A stretch of 8,110 bases of DNA, taken from positions 1 through 8,110 of the forward strand of contig NZ_AP018051.1 of assembly GCF_003609775.1 (NCBI RefSeq), written 5' to 3'. Position 1 is the stretch's first letter, and the number at the start of each line of letters is the position of its first letter. The notes beneath the pieces were generated by a model. The model worked only from the letters and a program-made list of their open reading frames with translations. It had not been told where the DNA came from and made no database searches. The translations under genes and the position numbers were made by a program. Source of the stretch: Prevotella melaninogenica (GTDB lineage: Bacteria > Bacteroidota > Bacteroidia > Bacteroidales > Bacteroidaceae). This document shows, piece by piece, positions 1 through 5,026 of the stretch.

Positions 1-4
1 AAAC

Positions 5-19
5 ATCACAAATTTAATG
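5..19. repeat. Replicon 1 iteron, third copy
   Basis: The 15-mer ATCACAAATTTAATG occurs here and, exactly, at 8061-8075 and 8082-8096. If the window is a circle, the three copies start 21 and 33 bases apart and lie just before the operator of the rep gene at 300. This is the usual position of initiator-binding iterons in Rep_3-type theta plasmids. Binding by the nearby initiator is inferred from position. Confidence 0.85.
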
Positions 20-26
20 TTATTGT

Positions 27-67
27 TCACAAAAGTTTGTTTTTGTGATAATTAATTATTATATTTG
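27..67 (+). promoter_or_regulatory. Replicon 1 operator and promoter
   Basis: A perfect dyad, TCACAAAA (27-34) and TTTTGTGA (41-48), has half-sites matching the first half of the iteron. Its centre falls on a -33 TTTG (36-39). After 20 bases comes the -7 element TATATTTG (60-67), a good TAnnTTTG match of the Bacteroidota type. The layout suggests that the initiator binds iterons as a monomer and this dyad as a dimer to repress its own gene, as known for RepA/RepE/Pi-type initiators. The left half-site lies 21 bases past the matching bases of the third iteron. Confidence 0.8.
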
Positions 68-92
68 CAGCATAATTGTAAATCAACGAATT

Positions 93-287
93 ATGGATAA
101 AAGATTATTTAATGCACAGCTTAAGGCTGCAGAAGTTCAAACACTTCTTGCACATATCATCAAGAACGTAAACTACAAGCAAGATTTGGAGGAGGTGGCA
201 GCACGTAATATCGACGTGATAAACGCTACTCTTTCAGAGGTCTGTCAGATGCTCGAGCAGGTGAACCAGGAACTAACAAATCAGTAA
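93..287 (+). CDS. Small conserved replicon protein, 64 aa (copy 1)
   Basis: I do not recognise this protein. It is 64 residues, mostly helical in appearance, with a hydrophilic middle (KNVNYKQDLEE) and a C-terminal stretch rich in L, V, E and Q that could form a short coiled coil. A near-identical copy (57 of 64 residues) precedes the second initiator at 4820. The frame stays open up to a GTG at 45, but the promoter at 36-67 lies inside that extension, so ATG 93 is the start, 25 bases after the -7 box. The same gap is seen in copy 2. It ends 12 bases before the rep start and is almost certainly cotranscribed. A copy-control or Rep-partner role is inference from position only. Confidence 0.8.
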   Translation: MDKRLFNAQLKAAEVQTLLAHIIKNVNYKQDLEEVAARNIDVINATLSEVCQMLEQVNQELTNQ

Positions 288-299
288 TAACAAGATACA

Positions 300-1277
300 A
301 TGGCAAGGACTATCAAGAGTAATGAACTCGCAATTCAGTCGTATATCTTTACGACTGCAAAGTACGACTTTAATGCTTATGAAAAGCGTATTATGTACCG
401 CCTGGTAGAGCTGGCACAAGACGAAATAAAGGGCATAATGATACGAGATAATATGCATAAAATAGAGCCGACCCTATTCGGCAGGGAGATAACTATGCCA
501 GTAGCTGATATTCTCCGGAACGAGAAAGACCAAAACTATACCATAGCGAAGAAAGCCTTTCGGTCTTTAGCGCAAAAAGGTGTGGAATATGAAGACGATA
601 AATTCTGGCAATATACAGCTATCATAGCAAACCCTAAAATAGATAAAATAAAGGGGTCTGTTGTCTTTACTGTTCTTGATGATATATGGCGATGCCTGCT
701 GGACTTCACCAAAGGTTATCGTAAGTATGAGCTTGTTACCGCTATGCAGTTCAAGTCCGTCTACTCGATGCGTATGTACGAACTTATGAGCGGACAGACA
801 AAGCCTTTGACATACAAGTTTGAAGACCTTAAAGAGCGGTTCGGAGTAAAAGATAAATATAAACTCGTAGGTCATTTTAAGACAAGAGTATTAGATATTG
901 CAAAGAAAGAGCTTGACGAATGCAGCCCTTATTCTTTCAACTATACAGAAGAAAAAGAGGGTCGAAAGGTTGTCGGTTTTAATTTCTTCCCTACATTCAA
1001 CCCAGAGAAAAAGGACCCAGAGCTGTACGAAAGGGAAAAACGTTCCAAGCTAACAGCACGTGCACAAATCAGCAAAGCAGCTTTAGACTATCTCCGATAC
1101 TCGTTCGAGTTTAAAGCAGCTGAAATAAACAAGAATAAAAAAACAATCGTCGAGGGAGAGCAAAAAATACCCGATTTCATCGGATTTCTGTCTTCCCTTG
1201 TCGGATCATCGAGGACGGCAAAGAACCGCATCGGATATGTGATTAATGCTATCAAGAAGAAGACCGCAGAAATATAA
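300..1277 (+). CDS. Replication initiator, Rep_3 (RepB) family, replicon 1
   Basis: This 325-aa protein should bind the iterons at 8061-8096/5-19 and open the origin for theta replication. It has the two winged-helix layout of the family. The N-terminal helix with YEKRIMYRLVELAQ (residues 27-40) marks WH1. FKSVYSMRMYEL (151-162) opens WH2, which runs on through LDIAKKELDE and PYSFNY to KVVGFNFFPTF (about 224-233). The basic C-terminal tail ends RIGYVINAIKKK. Length is typical. About half of the residues match the second initiator at 5027, best in residues 12-40 and 134-172 and poorest in the middle of WH1 (about 45-130), which may hold the different iteron specificity. Start ATG 300 follows the 64-aa gene by 12 bases, and both starts read MAR. 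Autoregulation through the dyad at 27-48 is likely. Confidence 0.93.
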   Translation: MARTIKSNELAIQSYIFTTAKYDFNAYEKRIMYRLVELAQDEIKGIMIRDNMHKIEPTLFGREITMPVADILRNEKDQNYTIAKKAFRSLAQKGVEYEDDKFWQYTAIIANPKIDKIKGSVVFTVLDDIWRCLLDFTKGYRKYELVTAMQFKSVYSMRMYELMSGQTKPLTYKFEDLKERFGVKDKYKLVGHFKTRVLDIAKKELDECSPYSFNYTEEKEGRKVVGFNFFPTFNPEKKDPELYEREKRSKLTARAQISKAALDYLRYSFEFKAAEINKNKKTIVEGEQKIPDFIGFLSSLVGSSRTAKNRIGYVINAIKKKTAEI

Positions 1278-1283
1278 AATAAC

Positions 1284-1455
1284 TTGCATCAGATAATATG
1301 AACGCTGGAATTTTAATGATGATTTTCATCATCGCAATAGCCAATATTGGCGGTATTTACTTCTACCTCCAAGACAAAAAGCAAAACTAAGTACAAAAAC
1401 TTGCATCAGATGCAAGTCTATTCCCACCACATGCAAGATTTGCACATGGTGCAAA
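1284..1455. repeat. TTGCA/TGCAA palindromes after replicon 1
   Basis: TTGCATCAGAT (1284-1294) precedes the microprotein. After it come a perfect palindrome TTGCATCAGATGCAA (1401-1415), an overlapping TGCAA-gat-TTGCA (1432-1444), and TTTGCAC-atg-GTGCAAA (1439-1455), which is followed by a short T-rich run. The cluster is repeated after replicon 2 with base-pair-preserving changes. The last hairpin could end rep transcription weakly. Alternatively the set is a multi-site operator, since the final palindrome sits just upstream of the next promoter. Confidence 0.75.
1298..1390 (+). CDS. 30-aa membrane microprotein (copy 1)
   Basis: A 30-codon frame lies 20 bases after the rep stop. One hydrophobic helix covers roughly residues 3-24, followed by a charged tail ending QDKKQN. 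The second replicon has the same frame at 6059-6151 with 28 of 30 identical residues. The two DNA copies differ at five positions, all transitions: three are silent and two conservative (A3V, I11V), with no indels. That pattern fits selection on the peptide. No promoter of its own is visible, so it is probably read with rep. The shape (short TM helix, charged end) resembles plasmid type I toxins such as Fst, but nothing in the sequence proves that. It could also anchor or sense at the membrane. Function unknown. Confidence 0.6.
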   Translation: MNAGILMMIFIIAIANIGGIYFYLQDKKQN

Positions 1456-1474
1456 CTTTTTCAAAATAAAACAC

Positions 1475-1482
1475 TATATTTG
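1475..1482 (+). promoter_or_regulatory. -7 element of the vapD operon
   Basis: TATATTTG matches TAnnTTTG. No good -33 TTTG lies 19-21 bases upstream; that spot is covered by the palindrome at 1439-1455, so the promoter may be weak or controlled through it. The gap to ATG 1511 is 28 bases, close to the 24-25 seen at three other promoters here. Confidence 0.6.
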
Positions 1483-1510
1483 CATTATGAACAATAAAAA
1501 CATCTGTGAT

Positions 1511-1699
1511 ATGAAAGTTGGTGATAACGTTTTGATTTCTCCCGACTTGACCCATCAGACAGATTGGGTTAAGGGAAAGGTTATCGACGTGGAACAAAAT
1601 CAGTTTGTAGGGGTTGTTATCTCTGCTGAAACGTCTGATGGTGATATTTTCTTTGGGTACGAGGATTTATTTAAGGCTGCCGAAGTATGTATGCACTAA
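1511..1699 (+). CDS. Probable antitoxin partner of VapD, 62 aa
   Basis: This small protein begins MKVGDNVLISPDL and has alternating short strands (KGKVIDVE, FVGVVIS, GDIFFGYEDLF), suggesting a small beta-barrel of the SH3/KOW kind. I do not recognise the family. Its 3' end overlaps the vapD start by 13 bases, so the two are translationally coupled. In the known vapXD module of Haemophilus a small antitoxin gene also precedes vapD, so an antitoxin role is inferred from order and size. An in-frame ATG at 1487 would give 70 aa, but it lies only 4 bases after the -7 box, which would make the mRNA leaderless. ATG 1511 fits the promoter spacing better. The other start cannot be excluded. Confidence 0.65.
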   Translation: MKVGDNVLISPDLTHQTDWVKGKVIDVEQNQFVGVVISAETSDGDIFFGYEDLFKAAEVCMH

Positions 1700-1968
1700 G
1701 TTTTGATATGGTTGTTTCTGACCTAAAGCAATACTACGGAGAGCCGTACAACAAAGCTTATTACGAAATAAAATCTTTGTTGAAAGACAATGGTTTTACG
1801 TGGGTTCAAGGCAGTACATACCTAACTGCAAACGATGACCTTACCGCACTTGTAAAAGTTGTTATGGAACTTTCCAAAATAGACTGGTTCAAGAAGTCGG
1901 TACGTGACTTGCGTGGGTTCAAGGTTGAAAGCTGGTCAGACTTCACAAGCCTTGTAAAAAACTCATAA
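1687..1968 (+). CDS. vapD: VapD-family endoribonuclease toxin
   Basis: The 93-residue protein matches the VapD family in length and pattern: MYALSFD at the N-terminus, SYN-like YNKAYYEIKSLL, the motif GFTWVQGSTY (36-45), and WFKKSVRDLRGFKVE (67-81). VapD has a Cas2-like ferredoxin fold and cuts mRNA as a dimer. D7 and S43, residues reported as important in the Helicobacter pylori protein, are both present at the same positions. It overlaps the preceding small gene by 13 bases and ends before the hairpin at 1977. On a plasmid this pair most likely acts as an addiction module. No Cas1 or other CRISPR gene is nearby, so a Cas2 role is not supported. Confidence 0.88.
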   Translation: MYALSFDMVVSDLKQYYGEPYNKAYYEIKSLLKDNGFTWVQGSTYLTANDDLTALVKVVMELSKIDWFKKSVRDLRGFKVESWSDFTSLVKNS

Positions 1969-1976
1969 ATGGGATA

Positions 1977-2010
1977 AAAGCGAGTTCCGACAATTCGGAT
2001 TACTCGCTTT
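1977..2010. terminator. Shared terminator of vapD and the mob operon
   Basis: AAAGCGAGT (1977-1985) pairs with ACTCGCTTT (2002-2010). Inside, TCCGA (1986-1990) pairs with TCGGA (1995-1999) around a CAAT loop, leaving a two-base bulge. T-rich bases follow on both strands. It lies between convergent genes and contains the TAA stop of the leftward gene, so it should stop transcription from both sides. Confidence 0.85.
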
Positions 2011-2755
2011 CTTGTCCGAGTTCCCTCGCTTTTTCCGCATAGTCTTGCATTATCTTCTGTGAAGTCTGTGGGTTCTTAGACTTGTAATACTGCCAGTATT
2101 TAGCATCCCATTGCACCTCGACCGCCTTTGTCTTTTCCCTTGAACAGTTAACTATCGTTGAAACCATCCAAGTGCAAAGGGCAAACAAGATAGTTGCACC
2201 AACTATAAGATGCCACTTCTTATCAGCAAACCACCCCATAACATTCTGCGTGTTCTTGATTTTCTGCTCCACCCTTTTCAGCTGAACATCGACCAACGCA
2301 GCAATACCGACTTCAAAACGTTTCATTTCCTCGTCAACACTCTTTGTTATAGCATTCTTGCTGCCTATTGATGCGGTCTGTTCAGCTGCTGTTATTGCTT
2401 CAGTAATCTGTTTTGCCTTTTCCTCCAGTGCGTGAATAGCTGCTGTATATTGGCTTTGTTGTGTGGTTGTTTGAAGTAAGCTGATAAGATTTCTAAAGTA
2501 CTCTTCACTCTTTGTATCAAGATGAAGGCTCGGATTGAACTCTCTAAGTTCATATAACAAAACTTGGTATTTATCATTAACCGCTTTCCAATTTCTTTCC
2601 AGTTCGTTCTCTTTTCCTTGCAATCTGTCGATAAAACCGCCTAAATCAGAAGTAAGACTATCCACAACCTGGCGTAACTCTTCCCTGGTCTCCTGGACCT
2701 TGCCGATTAGTTCTTGGTTCTGTCCTATGATAGTACGCTCTGCATCTTTTGACAT
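2000..2755 (-). CDS. Coiled-coil membrane protein of the mob operon
   Basis: From ATG 2755 this is a 251-aa protein: a long Q/E/K-rich helical, probably coiled-coil part (about residues 1-170), one membrane helix (WHLIVGATILFALCTWMVS, about 181-199) and a polar C-terminal tail. It is the third gene of the mobilization operon. The shape resembles MbeB/MobB-type proteins, which stabilise relaxase binding at the membrane or coupling protein in ColE1-like systems; this match is by architecture only. ATG 2755 follows the relaxase stop by 16 bases. The frame is open further, with ATGs at 2890 and 2938 (312 aa), inside the relaxase gene. ColE1 mob genes do overlap this way, so the longer forms remain possible. 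The stop codon is within the terminator hairpin. Confidence 0.75.
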   Translation of the reverse strand: MSKDAERTIIGQNQELIGKVQETREELRQVVDSLTSDLGGFIDRLQGKENELERNWKAVNDKYQVLLYELREFNPSLHLDTKSEEYFRNLISLLQTTTQQSQYTAAIHALEEKAKQITEAITAAEQTASIGSKNAITKSVDEEMKRFEVGIAALVDVQLKRVEQKIKNTQNVMGWFADKKWHLIVGATILFALCTWMVSTIVNCSREKTKAVEVQWDAKYWQYYKSKNPQTSQKIMQDYAEKARELGQESE

Positions 2756-2771
2756 TCTGACAGCTGTACCC

Positions 2772-3671
2772 TTATCGGTGGAACACTCTGCCCCAACCCT
2801 TGATACGCTTTTCTTCGGTATCGACTTTTGGCTGGTCTGCTCGTTCGTCTTGCTTTCTTCGAGTTTCTTCTTGTATTCTTCTCTGTTCATCTTGTTTCTG
2901 TTTAAGTTCTTGTTGTAATTTCTTCCACTCGTTTTCAATCCTTGCCAGTGTTAGGTTTCTGTCTATCTTGCTCGCCTTGATGCGGTGTACTCCATCGGTG
3001 AGGAAATACCCCTGCAGAACGTTTGCCGTTCCGCTTTCATCGTGATGATAATATCTATCTATCTTTAGCCCTTGTTCCTCAACTGCACGTTCAAAACCAT
3101 CAAAAGACCAATTTTTAAGCCCTCTGAGCGCATTTCTCGCCTTTTCCTTGATAACTGCCCGCTGTTCCTTTCCGATGTCCTCTGCGGTCTTTAATCCGTA
3201 TTCTCTGGCTACTTTCTCGGCTGCTGCCTTTGCACGCAGTCCAATTTGGCTGTCAGATATTACGTTTCCCTCAAGGTCTATGCGGTTTATGATGTCGTGC
3301 AGGTGGGTGCGCTCGATGTCGTTTTCAGCACCATAGTGCAGTATAGTAATACGCTGCGAGTTGTCAACTCCGAGATATTGGAGCCATTTACTATGTGCCT
3401 CTTTCCACTTCGTTTCATCATCGCCCCATTGCTCGATTAGTTCCTTTGATGGAGAAAAGGAGAGCCAAAGGAAATCACGCTTTATGTTGTCGTGTCCCGT
3501 TCCGTTCTTCCAGTTCCTCATCTCATTGAAACATTCTTCGGGTGTTTCTCCAGATAGTCCGTGCATCTCAAAGCTGTCTGCAACGTCTACCCCATTGATT
3601 TGTTTTTCTTCTGCATACTTCACGGCTGCCCTGCCGTGGCTGATACTTTCCGCCTTTCCGATTATACTCAT
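2772..3671 (-). CDS. mobA: Relaxase / mobilization nuclease (MobP-like)
   Basis: This 299-aa protein should nick oriT, stay bound to the 5' end through a tyrosine and lead the strand into the recipient using a helper's transfer system. Near the N-terminus GRAAVKYAEE places the likely catalytic tyrosine at Y19. The metal-binding triad appears in ILHYGAENDIERTHLHDIINR (110-130), with H112, H123 and H125 and the NR typical of relaxase motif III. The region after 140 is helical, and residues about 245-299 are very charged (K/E/Q/R), suggesting a flexible tail. It is shorter than many relaxases but in range for small Bacteroidota plasmids. Its ATG overlaps the mobC stop in ATGA, so the two are translationally coupled. 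Confidence 0.9.
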   Translation of the reverse strand: MSIIGKAESISHGRAAVKYAEEKQINGVDVADSFEMHGLSGETPEECFNEMRNWKNGTGHDNIKRDFLWLSFSPSKELIEQWGDDETKWKEAHSKWLQYLGVDNSQRITILHYGAENDIERTHLHDIINRIDLEGNVISDSQIGLRAKAAAEKVAREYGLKTAEDIGKEQRAVIKEKARNALRGLKNWSFDGFERAVEEQGLKIDRYYHHDESGTANVLQGYFLTDGVHRIKASKIDRNLTLARIENEWKKLQQELKQKQDEQRRIQEETRRKQDERADQPKVDTEEKRIKGWGRVFHR

Positions 3672-4021
3672 ACTCTAAGTAGTTTTTTTAGTACACTTAT
3701 AATACGTTCGTTTTGTAGTTTCACCATTATCCATTCTTGGCTATGGAAATAGTTGTTAAGCTGCTGTAGATTGTATCGCATAGCAGATACGACTTTCAGC
3801 TGCTCACGTTCATCATCGGTGAACGCTGCACGTGGTGTTCTCGATAGAACGACTTGCCGAAGATATTCGGATACGTTCTTTCCGCAACTCTTCGCTCTGT
3901 CTTCAATGATACGTCTTTCGGCATCATTGACACGGAAAGTGAGAGTTGTCTGACGCACTGGCGAAGATGTTTCTTGCCGTGTTCGTCGGAAGGTCTTTTT
4001 ATTGTCTTTTTCCTTGTTCAT
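3668..4021 (-). CDS. mobC: MobC-like ribbon-helix-helix oriT accessory protein
   Basis: The 117-aa protein has a basic N-terminus (about 1-25), then a ribbon-helix-helix fold: strand TLTFRV (26-31), helix AERRIIEDRAKSCG (34-47) and helix NVSEYLRQVVLS (49-60). The C-terminal part with MRYNLQQLNNYF (81-92) resembles MobC accessory proteins. Such proteins bind near nic, help the relaxase to open the strands and often repress their own promoter. It is the first gene of the leftward mob operon, directly downstream of the oriT-like stem (4055-4128) and the promoter at 4160-4191, and overlaps the relaxase gene by four bases. Confidence 0.85.
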   Translation of the reverse strand: MNKEKDNKKTFRRTRQETSSPVRQTTLTFRVNDAERRIIEDRAKSCGKNVSEYLRQVVLSRTPRAAFTDDEREQLKVVSAMRYNLQQLNNYFHSQEWIMVKLQNERIISVLKKLLRV

Positions 4022-4054
4022 ATGGCGTTAGCCCTCTTTGCGACCGCAGGGAGA

Positions 4055-4128
4055 AAAGCCAGTTGTCAAGTATGAAATTAGGGGTGGTCCCTGCCCCCCT
4101 AATGTAATACGTTGACACAACTGGCTTT
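4055..4128. other. Probable oriT (nested inverted repeat)
   Basis: A perfect 12-bp inverted repeat (AAAGCCAGTTGT at 4055-4066, ACAACTGGCTTT at 4117-4128) encloses a second one, ATTAGGGG (4077-4084) and CCCCTAAT (4096-4103), with an 11-base loop. It lies in the leader of the mob operon, just upstream of mobC, where oriT is normally found. I cannot point to the nick site. The inner loop region contains GGGGTGGTCCCTG (4081-4093), the same 13-mer as in the array at 6789-7220. Confidence 0.65.
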
Positions 4129-4155
4129 CTGCCGTTTATCTGCTGGGTACATCCT

Positions 4156-4213
4156 GCTGCAAAGATAGGTGATTTCATTGCAGCCTGCAAATTTTAAGCG
4201 TTAAAATTGCAGG
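4156..4213 (-). promoter_or_regulatory. Mob operon promoter with TTGCA half-sites
   Basis: On the minus strand the -7 element TATCTTTG (4167 to 4160) lies 20 bases after a -33 TTTG (4191 to 4188), a perfect Bacteroidota layout. TGCAA/TTGCA half-sites occur at 4158, 4178, 4186 and 4207 and form inverted repeats GCTGCAA/TTGCAGC (4156-4162, 4178-4184) and a 13-of-14 dyad (4184-4197, 4201-4213). They cover both promoter boxes, so repression by a dimeric protein such as MobC is plausible. The transcript would start near 4153 and run through oriT to mobC. Confidence 0.75.
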
Positions 4214-4318
4214 TGTTTCAATGTAGCACCGCATCGGAGAAGTGAGGAGTGACCGAGAAGAAAAAAGGCAGAAATTCGTCACGGCGTTAGCCCCATCAGT
4301 GGGGTATAGGGGGCACGC
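4214..4318. other. Intergenic stretch with small hairpins
   Basis: No credible gene. CCCCA-tcag-TGGGG (4291-4304) and GGGGG-cacg-CCCCC (4309-4322) are strong small hairpins at the edge of the large inverted repeat. GGCGTTAGCCC (4283-4293) is a direct repeat of 4024-4034 next to mobC. The element could be part of the transfer origin region. Confidence 0.5.
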
Positions 4319-4431
4319 CCCCATAGCGACCAGCACCGAAAAGCGACAGCGGTTAATCAGTGCGCCCGATGGTGTGGAGGAACGGAACACCCTGCGCACA
4401 TAGTGAAGAGAAAGCGCAGCGAAACGAAACG
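4319..4431. repeat. 113-bp inverted repeat, left copy
   Basis: All 113 bases are the exact reverse complement of 6254-6366, and weaker similarity continues a short way beyond (GGGGTATAGGGG next to the CCCCAT end). Inside, GTGCGC and GCGCAC and, within them, GGTGT and ACACC form a nested hairpin around GGAGGAACGGA. The pair brackets replicon 2. Open frames through it are long on one strand, but the two translated copies have different ends and no shared start, so I treat it as non-coding, structured DNA. Confidence 0.9.
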
Positions 4432-4668
4432 ACCCATACAGACCAAAACATACTAAAAAGTAAAAAATCTTTACAGCCAATAAAACGTTATTTCTTTGTA
4501 GTACCCCCAACCCCCAAGGGGGCTGCTTGCTTTCCCTTTGGTTTTCAGCGTTTTACATCGTTTTTTATTCGGGCGCAGCCCTCTAAAAAACCTATACTTT
4601 GTTTATAGCATGGTATGTTATATGCATATCAACATTTGTAAAAGACTGAATATCAAATATATAAACCA
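4432..4668. other. Upstream origin region of replicon 2
   Basis: No gene is supported. AAAACGTTATT (4482-4492) and, 29 bases on, CCCCCAAGGGGG (4511-4522) recur in the same order upstream of replicon 1 (7885-7895 and 7915-7926). The rest becomes A/T-rich toward the iterons, as expected for an origin's melting region. No clear DnaA box was found. Confidence 0.5.
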
Positions 4669-4746
4669 CTAATATATGAGTTTTACAATACTAATATATG
4701 AGTTTTACAATACTATTTTAATACTTTATATATGAGTTTTACAATA
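4669..4746. repeat. Replicon 2 iterons (three copies)
   Basis: ATATATGAGTTTTACAATA occurs at 4672-4690, 4694-4712 and 4728-4746. The first two form an exact 22-bp tandem (4669-4690, 4691-4712). Starts are 22 and 34 bases apart, nearly the 21 and 33 seen in replicon 1, but the sequence is unrelated. They should bind the initiator encoded at 5027. Confidence 0.88.
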
Positions 4747-4750
4747 CTAA

Positions 4751-4794
4751 TAATGAATTTTATTTTGTTTTCTCATAAATTATTTGTATCTTTG
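4751..4794 (+). promoter_or_regulatory. Replicon 2 operator and promoter
   Basis: AATGAA (4752-4757) and CTCATA (4772-4777) form an imperfect dyad resembling the TATGAG part of the iteron. -33 TTTG (4764-4767) lies 19 bases before the -7 element TATCTTTG (4787-4794). The dyad centre is 22.5 bases upstream of the -7 box, the same as in replicon 1. The dyad is weaker than in copy 1. Confidence 0.7.
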
Positions 4795-4819
4795 CATCAT
4801 AATTGTAAATCAAAGACTT

Positions 4820-5014
4820 ATGGACAAACGATTTTTTGATGCACAGCTTAAGGCTGCAGAAGTTCAAACACTTCTTGCACATATCAGCAAGAACGTAAAC
4901 TACAAGCAAGATTTGGAGGAGTTGGCAACACGTAATATCGATGTTATAAACGCTACTCTTTCAGAGGTCTGCCAGATGCTCGAAAAGCTAAACCAAGAAC
5001 TAACAAATCAGTAA
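4820..5014 (+). CDS. Small conserved replicon protein, 64 aa (copy 2)
   Basis: Second copy of the protein at 93-287, with seven substitutions (positions 5, 7, 23, 35, 37, 56 and 57) and no length change. ATG 4820 is 25 bases after the -7 box and the stop is 12 bases before rep, both exactly as in copy 1. A longer frame to 4784 would overlap the promoter and is rejected. Sixteen leader bases (CATAATTGTAAATCAA) are identical in the two copies, while everything upstream of the -7 box differs. I recognise no domain. Strong conservation beside two different initiators suggests a general replication or copy-number role, not tied to one iteron type. That is inference. Confidence 0.8.
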   Translation: MDKRFFDAQLKAAEVQTLLAHISKNVNYKQDLEELATRNIDVINATLSEVCQMLEKLNQELTNQ

Positions 5015-5026
5015 TAACAAAAGACA

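Noticed and set aside
45..92. Upstream GTG start for the 64-aa protein (and 4784 for copy 2)
   Set aside because: The extension covers the operator and the -7 box, and the added residues are not conserved upstream of the -7 box.
2535..3752. Several rightward frames across the mob genes
   Set aside because: Shadows of the leftward relaxase and mobC genes, rich in S, F and C, with no family features.
4175..4510. Leftward 111-codon frame crossing the 113-bp repeat, and its counterpart 6220-6429
   Set aside because: The shared peptide is only a translation of the perfect inverted DNA repeat. Ends and starts differ, no promoter or start signal fits, and the left one runs into the mob promoter region.
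4600..4630. Possible dif/Xer site (TATGTTATATGCATAT)
   Set aside because: Only a loose resemblance to one Xer arm, with no matching second arm at the right spacing.
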